NCBI RefSeq assembly: GCF_015207875.1
Contig: NZ_JADEVZ010000058.1
Coordinates: 1-34,219, forward strand
DNA: 34,219 bases
DNA from: Dolichospermum sp. LEGE 00240
GTDB taxonomy: Bacteria > Cyanobacteriota > Cyanobacteriia > Cyanobacteriales > Nostocaceae
Direction of reading: 5' to 3'
The notes under the pieces were generated by a model. The model saw only the letters and a list, made by a program, of their open reading frames with translations. It had not been told where the DNA came from and made no database searches. Both the position numbers and the translations under genes were made by a program. Shown in pieces: positions 1 to 5,303 of the stretch. Position 1 is the stretch's first letter, and the number at the start of each line of letters is the position of its first letter.

Positions 1-2
1 CT

Positions 3-68
3 GTGCCTTCTTTGCTTCCACAAGTTACTGCTGATTCTGATGATTCTGACTTGTTGAAAGCTGCTTAA
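3..68 (+). CDS. 3' end of a gene entering from the left (partial)
   Basis: An open frame runs in from the window edge and ends in TAA at 66-68. It encodes about 21 residues, ending in an acidic stretch (ADSDDSDLLKAA). No domain can be recognised. It is called only because the frame is open to the edge and the composition looks protein-like; it could be chance. Confidence 0.35.
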   Translation: MPSLLPQVTADSDDSDLLKAA

Positions 69-188
69 TTTTATTGCTGGATTTTGGGGGTTGTTTTTCG
101 TTTTCTTTGTACCCCCTGAACGGTTACGAATTAACCCACCTTTATTGTTTGCATGAGAGCGACACCTGCTATCAGGAGAGCAATGTTC

Positions 189-218
189 GCATGAGATAAA
201 CTAGAGGAGTGCGATCGC
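189..218 (+). repeat. Dispersed repeat R1, copy 1
   Basis: GCATGAGATAAACTAGAG followed by GAGTGCGATCGC, ending in a HIP1 octamer. It is one of five copies within 2.5 kb, all among toxin-antitoxin genes. Confidence 0.8.
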
Positions 219-393
219 TCTTATTGTAAAGTTACATTATTAGAAATTACGCAAAATACCTCTGAAACTCTCTTCCCTTCGTGTTCTTCGTGTCTTCGTG
301 GTTCATTCCTTCATAACTTCTGCCTTTTTGATTTGCATCAGGGCGATACCTGGGACGAGGGAAGCGATAGCGTAAGCTCTAATTTGTCAGTTT

Positions 394-423
394 GCATGAG
401 ATAAACTAGAGGAGTGTGATCGC
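394..423 (+). repeat. Dispersed repeat R1, copy 2
   Basis: Same core as copy 1, with GTGTGATCGC in place of GTGCGATCGC, so the HIP1 octamer is broken by one base. Confidence 0.8.
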
Positions 424-473
424 CATATTTAATATAGAAGAATCAAGCGATACCTTCGGTAAGCTTCGCTAAC

Positions 474-491
474 GCATGAGATAAACTAGAG
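474..491 (+). repeat. Dispersed repeat R1, copy 3 (core only)
   Basis: Only the 18-bp core GCATGAGATAAACTAGAG is present. It lies about 30 bp upstream of the DUF433 antitoxin start. Confidence 0.75.
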
Positions 492-522
492 AAAACATCA
501 GACTACCTGAGCAACTTATCTT

Positions 523-816
523 ATGTTTGCTGAAACCTCCTCACGCTATGTTACCCACAATCCTGAAATTTTAGGTGGAGAGCCAATTATCACAGGCACT
601 CGTACATCTATCCGTGCTATTGTCGGTCTATGGAGATTAGGAATTATGCCAGAAGAAATACCTAATCATTTACCACATTTAACACTGGCACAAGTATTTG
701 ATGCCTTGAGTTTTTATTTAGATCATCAAGCAGAAATTAATGATTATATTGAACGAAATCAAATACCTAATGAATTAATACATCCTGCTGTAAAGGCTGC
801 ATTAGGCACAGTATGA
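523..816 (+). CDS. DUF433 family antitoxin
   Basis: This 97-residue protein has the DUF433 signature near its N-terminus: a hydrophobic strand, then GGEPIITGTRTSIRAIV (18-34), then a helix-turn-helix-like segment (LPHLTLAQVFDALSFYL, 50-66). In cyanobacteria DUF433 proteins are the usual antitoxins of DUF5615 PIN-like toxins, where they bind the toxin and probably their own promoter. The next gene is such a toxin, and the two overlap by ATGA at 813-816, which indicates translational coupling. Repeat R1 lies directly upstream. Family assignment is firm; antitoxin action is inferred from the pairing. Confidence 0.88.
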   Translation: MFAETSSRYVTHNPEILGGEPIITGTRTSIRAIVGLWRLGIMPEEIPNHLPHLTLAQVFDALSFYLDHQAEINDYIERNQIPNELIHPAVKAALGTV

Positions 817-1157
817 CCATATTTGCAGCACTTTACATAGATGAGGATATGTCCGCATTAGTCGCAACCCTTTTGCGTTCTCGTGGTTTGGATGTGACAA
901 CCGTTCCTGAACAAGCAACTCTCGGTAAAACTGATCTTCAACAGCTTGAACTTGCAACTTCTCTAAATAGATGTATCCTCACCCATAACCGAGTTGATTT
1001 TGAACGACTGCATTTTCAATACATGGAGGAAGACAGACAGCATTCTGGAATTATTGTTGTCCCTCAAAAAAATGCCTATGAAATCGCACAACGGGTTGGT
1101 ATTTTGGTAAATACGTTAATGGCTGATGAAATTCACAATCAGCTATTGTATGCCTAA
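813..1157 (+). CDS. DUF5615 family PIN-like toxin
   Basis: This 114-residue protein belongs to the DUF5615 PIN-like family of predicted endoribonucleases. It keeps the family pattern: an early acidic pair in a short strand (YIDEDMSALVATLLRSRG, 8-25), a central strand leading into THNRVDFERLH (58-68), and a following strand (GIIVVPQ, 79-85). The acidic residues D10, E11, D12 and D63 are plausible metal ligands. It starts inside the stop of the DUF433 gene, so the two form a coupled operon. It appears intact, unlike the second DUF433/DUF5615 pair at 2728-3317. Confidence 0.85.
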   Translation: MTIFAALYIDEDMSALVATLLRSRGLDVTTVPEQATLGKTDLQQLELATSLNRCILTHNRVDFERLHFQYMEEDRQHSGIIVVPQKNAYEIAQRVGILVNTLMADEIHNQLLYA

Positions 1158-1190
1158 TTCCCGTGAAAAGTTCAGATCGCCCTTATAACC

Positions 1191-1511
1191 ATGAACATTA
1201 ACCTAAAACCTATTCTCACTCTCCTCAAACAAGAACTCACTGACCTGTATGGCGATCGCCTACAAAACCTCACCCTCTTTGGTTCTCAAGCTCGTGGTGA
1301 TGCAGAACCCGGATCAGATATAGATGTGTTGGTGGTGCTGAAATCTCCCGTTAACCCCGGAGAAGAAATCAAACGCACGGGTAAGGCGATCGCTGATCTT
1401 TCCCTAGAATATGATGTTGTCATTAGCTGTCTTTTCATGGACGAAACCCACTACCAAACCCGCAACGGATCTTTGCTTCGTAATATCCGTAAAGAGGGCG
1501 TTCTTCTATGA
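1191..1511 (+). CDS. MNT-type nucleotidyltransferase (antitoxin of a MNT/HEPN pair)
   Basis: This 106-residue protein has the minimal nucleotidyltransferase fold. The signature GSQARGDAEPGSDIDVLV (31-48) contains the GSxxRG loop and the catalytic DxD pair, and a third acidic position lies in the EYDVVIS strand (73-79). MNT proteins of this size pair with HEPN toxins and in known cases (e.g. MntA/HepT) neutralise them by adenylylation. A HEPN start overlaps its stop by 4 bp (ATGA at 1508-1511), but that partner is truncated. Fold and motif are clear; loss of the toxin makes this an orphan antitoxin. Confidence 0.87.
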   Translation: MNINLKPILTLLKQELTDLYGDRLQNLTLFGSQARGDAEPGSDIDVLVVLKSPVNPGEEIKRTGKAIADLSLEYDVVISCLFMDETHYQTRNGSLLRNIRKEGVLL

Positions 1512-1645
1512 CAGAGGAACAACGGGAACTCCTCCTCAAAGCCCAACAGAGTCTAGAAGCCGCAAAACTCCTAACTTATATGTCAGTCCTAAACTTAGAA
1601 AAATATCATAAATTAATCCCTATTTTCATCCTGTTAATCCTTTAA
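1508..1645 (+). pseudogene. Truncated HEPN domain toxin
   Basis: The frame starts at ATG 1508, overlapping the stop of the MNT gene, and reads MTEEQRELLLKAQQSLEAAK, typical of the first helix of HEPN proteins. After about 33 codons it runs into a dispersed repeat (1624-1661) and stops at 1645, giving 45 residues against the roughly 110-140 of complete HEPN partners. The second helix and the RxxxxH catalytic motif are missing. The repeat therefore appears to have replaced or cut off the 3' part, leaving a non-functional toxin. Confidence 0.7.
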
Positions 1646-1661
1646 TCCTGGACATCCTGAT
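1624..1661 (+). repeat. Dispersed repeat R2, copy 1
   Basis: A 38-bp repeat beginning TTTCATCCTG and ending GACATCCTGAT. It matches 21361-21398 at 37 of 38 positions. A more diverged inverted copy is at 10970-11007. Here it supplies the stop of the HEPN remnant. Confidence 0.85.
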
Positions 1662-1695
1662 TCAGACAATTATTAATTAGTATCTAGCAAATAAA

Positions 1696-1968
1696 TCATG
1701 CAGCTTCTTCTCTTTGGGCAAAATTATCCTCATCATCAATAACAATAGGATCATCTTGACAACTACCATAAGTTTGTTCAAAAAAACCAGGAGGCCAGCC
1801 TAATTCTTCTGGTGATTTTTGCTGAGATTTACCTTTTGTGGATATATCATATTTTTGTGATTTGAACTGTAAAAACTCAATAAAATTTAAAATCTCCTCC
1901 TGTTGTTGAGGGGTTAGATTTTGGACTATTTCTAAAATAGATTTTTGCGTTTCTACTGCTTGAGTCAT
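1696..1968 (-). CDS. DUF2281/VapB-type antitoxin, orphan
   Basis: The start at ATG 1968 is preferred over the longer frame because AAGGAGG lies about 9 bp upstream. The product is 90 residues. A helical N-terminus (ILEIVQNLTPQQQEEILNFI) resembles cyanobacterial DUF2281-type antitoxins. The C-terminus carries the family's ELGWPPGFFEQTYGS segment and the acidic PIVIDDE, which in relatives contacts the toxin. No toxin gene follows downstream on this strand, so it is an orphan antitoxin. A second antitoxin stub lies 27 bp upstream. Confidence 0.75.
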   Translation of the reverse strand: MTQAVETQKSILEIVQNLTPQQQEEILNFIEFLQFKSQKYDISTKGKSQQKSPEELGWPPGFFEQTYGSCQDDPIVIDDEDNFAQREEAA

Positions 1969-1994
1969 AATTAAAAATCCTCCTTTTCTAACCT

Positions 1995-2105
1995 TCAACC
2001 CCGTCCGCTATGTAAAACTGATTGAATTGTCTCACCAGAGTCTTCTACCATCGTTAGCAGAGTTTTGTGTGTAGTTTCACTGATGCTAACTTTTAGCTCA
2101 GGCAT
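1995..2105 (-). pseudogene. Truncated ribbon-helix-helix antitoxin
   Basis: The frame from ATG 2105 gives 36 residues starting MPELKVSISETTHKTLLTMV and ending in a TGA at 1995. The beta-strand followed by a helix, and the EDSGETIQSVL segment, match the DNA-binding N-terminal half of small RHH antitoxins of about 70-90 residues. The C-terminal toxin-binding half is missing. Its first 15 codons and upstream DNA are copied perfectly at 2535-2658. The assignment rests on N-terminal similarity only. Confidence 0.55.
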
Positions 2106-2183
2106 GACTTGTTCTCATAACTCACTAACCGATTATTATAGCATTTCCGAGGGCGATCGCATGAGATAAACTAGAGGAGTGCG
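2060..2183. repeat. 124-bp perfect direct duplication, copy 1
   Basis: Base-for-base identical to 2535-2658, offset 475 bp. The unit holds the first codons and upstream region of the RHH antitoxin stub plus repeat R1. This copy sits in the natural context, since the antitoxin frame continues beyond the duplication. Confidence 0.95.
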
Positions 2184-2188
2184 ATCGC
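2159..2188 (+). repeat. Dispersed repeat R1, copy 4
   Basis: Full 30-bp copy flanked on both sides by HIP1 octamers (2153-2160 and 2181-2188). It lies about 30 bp upstream of the VapB-like start. Confidence 0.85.
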
Positions 2189-2217
2189 CATTTATTATGC
2201 TTTGGAGGCTTAAATAT

Positions 2218-2424
2218 ATGACAAACCGTGAACAATTAATCCAAGAACTCGAAAAAACTCCTGATGACATTGTACAACTTTTACTAGATTATTTACATCG
2301 TGTGAAAGCTACACGCAAAGATCATCCTCTAGCCAAATTTGCAGGAATTTTAAGCGACGCAGAAGCAACAGAGATAAAACAGTCAATTGCAGAATGTCGT
2401 CAGGTAGATAAAAATGAGTGGTGA
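2218..2424 (+). CDS. VapB-like antitoxin of a broken PIN toxin pair
   Basis: The start at ATG 2218 is chosen because GGAGG (2204-2208) sits 9 bp upstream. The 68-residue product has a helical N-terminus (REQLIQELEKTPDDIVQLLL) and a C-terminal segment (HPLAKFAGILSDAEATEIKQ) typical of cyanobacterial antitoxins next to PIN toxins. The PIN gene starts at 2414 inside its 3' end, an 11-bp overlap. The antitoxin frame is intact while its toxin is cut, so it is probably a relic orphan. Family naming (VapB-like) follows from the neighbour. Confidence 0.72.
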   Translation: MTNREQLIQELEKTPDDIVQLLLDYLHRVKATRKDHPLAKFAGILSDAEATEIKQSIAECRQVDKNEW

Positions 2425-2534
2425 AATTGCTTTAGATACTTCTGTTGCAGTTCGTTTTTTAAATGGTGACACTGCAATTATTGAAAGAGTATTGACGTTA
2501 CCAGAAGTTATTTTACCTTTAGTGGTAGCAGGAG
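2414..2534 (+). pseudogene. PIN-domain toxin (VapC-like), cut after about 40 codons
   Basis: The first 40 residues have the PIN start: ALDTSVAVRFLNGD (6-19) with the first catalytic Asp at residue 8, then an ERVLTLPEVILPLVVAGG strand-helix. At 2535 the frame enters the 124-bp duplication and continues as unrelated sequence to a stop at 2644. The usual C-terminal acidic residues and about 90 residues of the family are missing. The gene was therefore inactivated by insertion or recombination of the neighbouring antitoxin promoter segment. Confidence 0.75.
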
Positions 2535-2658
2535 GAGTTTTGTGTGTAGTTTCACTGATGCTAACTTTTAGCTCAGGCATGACTTGTTCTCATAACTCAC
2601 TAACCGATTATTATAGCATTTCCGAGGGCGATCGCATGAGATAAACTAGAGGAGTGCG
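2535..2658. repeat. 124-bp perfect direct duplication, copy 2
   Basis: Identical to 2060-2183. Its left edge falls exactly where PIN similarity stops, so this is the derived copy. It contains R1 copy 5 at 2634-2658. Confidence 0.95.
2634..2658 (+). repeat. Dispersed repeat R1, copy 5
   Basis: The R1 core lies inside duplication copy 2 and continues into a different tail (GCGTTAGCGTAGCTTACC). That tail is the approximate inverted form of the motif at 448-476. Confidence 0.8.
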
Positions 2659-2727
2659 TTAGCGTAGCTTACCGAAGGTATAGCCCCTCAAGTAGAACAC
2701 TAATAACAGCTTTACATATTTGTACTT

Positions 2728-2958
2728 ATGGATTGGCAATCTCGAATTACCATTGACCCAAACATCTTAGTCGGTAAACCTATTATCAAAGGAACACGAC
2801 TGGCGGTAGAATTTATCATCGATCTTCTGTCCCAAGGCTGGAGTAATGACGAAATTTTGCGTAATTATCCAGGTATTACCCTTGCAGACATTCAAGCCTG
2901 TCTTGCCTATGCTAGTGCTTCCCTAAAATCTGAAAAAATCTACGCTATTCCTGCCTAA
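2728..2958 (+). CDS. DUF433 family antitoxin (second pair)
   Basis: This 76-residue protein has the classic DUF433 form: IDPNILVGKPIIKGTRLAVE (9-28), then LLSQGWSNDEILRNYPGITL, then a short helix. It is closer to the standard small DUF433 proteins than the first copy at 523-816. A DUF5615 toxin follows 3 bp after its stop. The antitoxin frame is intact although the toxin has a frameshift. Confidence 0.9.
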   Translation: MDWQSRITIDPNILVGKPIIKGTRLAVEFIIDLLSQGWSNDEILRNYPGITLADIQACLAYASASLKSEKIYAIPA

Positions 2959-2961
2959 TTC

Positions 2962-3317
2962 ATGCGTTTCCTTGCTAACGAAAACTTTCCCCTTGATGCT
3001 GTTGAAGCTCTGAGACAACACGGACACGATGTAGCCTGGATTAGAGTAGACTCACCGGCATCTCTGATCCTCAAGTATTAAGTCGCGCTCAAGCAGAAAA
3101 CCGTATTCTTTTAACCTTTGATAAAGACTTTGGAGAATTGGCTTTTCGTTCACAGTTACCTGCTACAACTGGCATCATCTTATTTCGGATTAAAGCACCT
3201 TCTAGCGCAATAGTAGCTGAAAAAGTTGTAAGAGCGATCGCTCTGCATGATGATTGGTGTGGGCATTTCAGCGTTGTTGAAGATGACAAAGTGAGAATGA
3301 GGAATCTTCAAAAATAA
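2962..3317 (+). pseudogene. DUF5615 PIN-like toxin with a one-base frameshift
   Basis: From ATG 2962 the frame reads MRFLANENFPLDAVEALRQH, a canonical DUF5615 start with the acidic residue in the NENFP loop. It breaks near 3057-3060 (CCGGCATC) and stops at 3080. The -1 frame then continues without interruption from DPQVLSRAQAENRILLTFDK through FGELAFRSQLP to VVEDDKVRMRNLQK and a stop at 3315-3317. Restoring one G near 3058 gives a full-length protein of about 118 residues. This is either a recent mutation or a sequencing error. Confidence 0.85.
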
Positions 3318-3419
3318 ATTGCTTTATAGGGCAACTATAAAATCTTTATACAGGAATACTGGGATATTTACTATTTAGCCGTGTTTGATCAACTACTATC
3401 TACTAGGATTCATTTCTAA

Positions 3420-3456
3420 CTAGTGTCAGTTAAGAAAGTGTCACTTCCTACACTAG
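3420..3456. promoter_or_regulatory. Nested palindrome, possible operator
   Basis: CTAGTGT (3420-3426) pairs with ACACTAG (3450-3456). Inside it is a second palindrome, AAGTG-T-CACTT (3436-3446). No gene starts close by; the nearest transcription signal is the promoter at 3560-3587. It could be a protein-binding site, a folded RNA element, or a relic of a mobile element. Confidence 0.3.
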
Positions 3457-3559
3457 CAATTTGACTTTAAAAGAGATATGCTGAATGAATGCAAGGAGTG
3501 ATACCACTTCATCTGATATTTGTTACAATTTTCCTGGCGCTGCTTATACTTTCTGTTAT

Positions 3560-3587
3560 TTGAGTCGCAGGTTTTAAATGTTACAAT
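3560..3587 (+). promoter_or_regulatory. Sigma70-type promoter for a candidate small RNA
   Basis: TTGAGT (3560-3565) and TACAAT (3582-3587) are separated by 16 bp. Transcription would start near 3594, and a terminator ends the transcript at 3648. No ORF lies between them. Confidence 0.45.
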
Positions 3588-3593
3588 AGTAGT

Positions 3594-3648
3594 GAATTGG
3601 TAGAAAGTTATACGGGGAACGCTTGGGTTAAAAACTCAGGCGTTTTTT
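3594..3648 (+). ncRNA. Candidate small RNA of about 55 nt
   Basis: The span runs from the predicted start of the promoter at 3560-3587 to the U-run of a rho-independent terminator. The 5' part (about 24 nt, ending TATACGGGG) is single-stranded in a simple fold and could pair with targets. Yfr1-type short RNAs have this size and layout, but the Yfr1 core ACUCCUCACAC is absent, so I do not assign a family. The 5' end is an estimate. Confidence 0.42.
3618..3648 (+). terminator. Rho-independent terminator
   Basis: The stem AACGCTTGGG (3618-3627) pairs with CTCAGGCGTT (3635-3644) over 10 bp with two G-U pairs. The loop is TTAAAAA, and four further T (3645-3648) follow, so six T in a row end the site. 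Confidence 0.7.
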
Positions 3649-3811
3649 ATGTGTCAAATAGCTGCACTTCCACAAATAGTATTAATTTACTAGTTCTTAA
3701 TAATACTATTTATATTTTGTATAAGCAGAAATTTTTGTGCAAAGAACACACCAACAAATAATTTAAGCAGTATTCTGAGGATAGAGGTTTTGTGGCTCAA
3801 GTAGGTTAAAT
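3649..3811. other. Intergenic, no gene seen
   Basis: This is AT-rich sequence between the candidate small RNA and the pentapeptide gene. I see no clear ribosome-binding site before 3812 and no strong promoter. Confidence 0.4.
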
Positions 3812-4180
3812 ATGGAAACTGAGGAACTAAAACGGCGTTATCTTGCGGGTGAAACATATTTTGTTTCTGCTCAACTAATCAAAGCTAAACTAATTAATGC
3901 TTATTTACCAGGGATTAATTTATGGGGAGCTGATTTAAGTGAAGCTAACTTAGCTAAAGCTAAACTTTGGGGAGCAGATTTGAGTAGAGCAAATTTAGTC
4001 AAGGCAAATTTGACAAGAGCAAATTTATCCGGTGTTAATCTCACTGAAGCAAATCTTCGAGGTGCTAGGCTGCATGATACTAAGTTGTATGGCGCGAATT
4101 TAAATCGTGCATATTATGATGAAAGCACCAAATTTCCGAGAAATTTTGATCCTCTGAGTCACAATATGCAAAAGTTGTAA
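3812..4180 (+). CDS. Pentapeptide-repeat protein
   Basis: This 122-residue protein is mostly tandem A(D/N)LXX pentapeptides from about residue 24 to 95, for example LWGADLSEANLAKAKLWGAD. These should fold as a right-handed quadrilateral beta-helix. A short N-terminal helix (METEELKRRYLAGE) precedes the repeats, and a YDESTKFPRNFDP tail follows, which caps many cyanobacterial members. Cyanobacteria carry many such proteins and most have no known function. There is no signal peptide, so it is likely cytoplasmic. It stands alone; its stop directly abuts a MITE-like element. Confidence 0.88.
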   Translation: METEELKRRYLAGETYFVSAQLIKAKLINAYLPGINLWGADLSEANLAKAKLWGADLSRANLVKANLTRANLSGVNLTEANLRGARLHDTKLYGANLNRAYYDESTKFPRNFDPLSHNMQKL

Positions 4181-4289
4181 TTACAGCGATTTTCGGGTAA
4201 ATGAACCACATTTTTTTGTTTCACGCTCCAGACGCAGAGCCGCAGAGAGGAATCAAGAGTTTGGTCTAAATACATGAAAACTGCTGTAA
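4181..4289. mobile_element. MITE-like element with imperfect inverted ends
   Basis: The left end TTACAGCGATTTTCGGG (from 4181) and the complement of the right end, TTACAGCAGTTTTCATG (from 4289), agree at 12 of the first 14 bases and about 19 of 27. The 109-bp body holds the tract ACGCAGAGCCGCAGAG found in many cyanobacterial intergenic regions. There is no ORF. It lies between convergent genes. Confidence 0.5.
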
Positions 4290-4403
4290 GTAAGTGAACA
4301 CAATAAAACCAATCTGTGTACAGAAAAGTAAAATCGCCCAAAATCTCTTGCCTCTTGCCTTGCCATAACGACAATTTTTAACGCCAACCTACTTAATTGT
4401 TAA

Positions 4404-5219
4404 TTAATCTTCTGCTGGTGCTGGTATGGGGAATATTTCTCCAGCTAAATATGCGGAAAAATGCTTTTGAAAATAAAGCCAAGATGTCATATCTTCTCCC
4501 TCAATATAACTTTTTGGGGCTGCTTTATATAAAGGAACGCGAGTGTTAATCTCCCGGTGTAAAATTGGATGTAATTCTGTTAATCCACTAACTTTTTTAC
4601 CTGTAGCACTGTAGATTAAATAACCAGGATGTTCACCCATTTTCATCCAGGGCAACCATTGACCAATTCTATCCCAGGATATGCTTAATTGTGTAACTGA
4701 ATTTAATTGTAAATTTTCTAAATCCGCTGTGGGAACAGAGATTTTAAATAGTTCTGCTGCTTGATAAATTCCTCCTGGACAATAATCAGCAAATTCGGGG
4801 TTTTCGGCTAAAGGATTGGGATAATTAGGAAAGATATCAAATACAAAATTCGTTTTTTCTCCGTCTAATTGCACAGGTAATTGACCTTTAAATTTACCCT
4901 GAACAGGACTATTGGCAACGTGCATAACGGTGACTGTTTCCTGTGTCCAAGGATTTTCCCATTTATGTAAGATCTCTTTGGTTTCTGGGTTGAGGTAATA
5001 GGTTAATTCTCTAGAAGTAAAATCCCAACTACCTTCACCTGTGGGAATACACCTACTCACACTCATTCCCACAATTTTAAATAATAGTTGTCGTTTTTCT
5101 CCAGGAATAAAACTATAAATATTTCCTGTCCAACTTAAAAAATTTGACTCGTTGGCATCTAGAGAAGCACGGGTTTTAATCCACTGCTGAACATCTACTA
5201 ATTGAGTTTGCTCTATCAT
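4404..5219 (-). CDS. DUF1838 family protein
   Basis: This 271-residue soluble protein matches the DUF1838 family, recognised by conserved stretches such as GEGSWDFTSRELTYYLNP (61-78), the ENPWTQETVTVMHVANSPVQ segment and WMKMGEHPGYLIYSATGKK near 190-210. The C-terminal YIEGEDMTSWLYFQKHF motif is also typical. The family function is not known. The start at 5219 has GGAG 8-10 bp upstream. It lies downstream of the RND pump genes on the same strand with an 84-bp gap holding a palindromic repeat, so co-transcription is possible but not shown. Confidence 0.85.
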   Translation of the reverse strand: MIEQTQLVDVQQWIKTRASLDANESNFLSWTGNIYSFIPGEKRQLLFKIVGMSVSRCIPTGEGSWDFTSRELTYYLNPETKEILHKWENPWTQETVTVMHVANSPVQGKFKGQLPVQLDGEKTNFVFDIFPNYPNPLAENPEFADYCPGGIYQAAELFKISVPTADLENLQLNSVTQLSISWDRIGQWLPWMKMGEHPGYLIYSATGKKVSGLTELHPILHREINTRVPLYKAAPKSYIEGEDMTSWLYFQKHFSAYLAGEIFPIPAPAED

Positions 5220-5263
5220 TATATATCTCCTTAAATGCTAAAAAAATTGGCTCTACAACAGTA

Positions 5264-5298
5264 ATACAATCGAGGGCAGGGAAACCCGTCCCCTACAG
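5264..5298. repeat. Palindromic intergenic repeat (GTAGGGGACGGG type)
   Basis: The sequence GGGCAGGGAAACCCGTCCCC is an imperfect hairpin in the gap between the pump and the DUF1838 gene. It resembles other GC-rich palindromes at 16497, 23478 and 25872. Confidence 0.5.
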
Positions 5299-5303
5299 GC
5301 TTA

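Larger units (their letters stand above)
69..522. other. Non-coding stretch of dispersed repeats
   Basis: I see no gene here. The stretch holds three copies of the GCATGAGATAAACTAGAG repeat (listed separately). It also has a tract of the form TTCGTGTCTTCGTGGTTC near 282-305, and short degenerate motifs such as GCGATAGCGTAAGCT (363-377) and CGATACCTTCGGTAAGC (448-464). The last motif recurs in inverted orientation near 2660-2685. One HIP1 octamer is at 211-218. Confidence 0.5.

Noticed and set aside
1411-1611. 66-codon ORF across the MNT/HEPN junction
   Set aside because: It overlaps two frames with recognisable motifs; its own sequence has none.
2414-2644. Reading 2414-2644 as an intact 76-residue protein
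   Set aside because: Residues after 40 come from the 124-bp duplication, which elsewhere is antitoxin upstream DNA on the other strand.
3594-3648. Yfr1 RNA
   Set aside because: The conserved core ACUCCUCACAC is not present.
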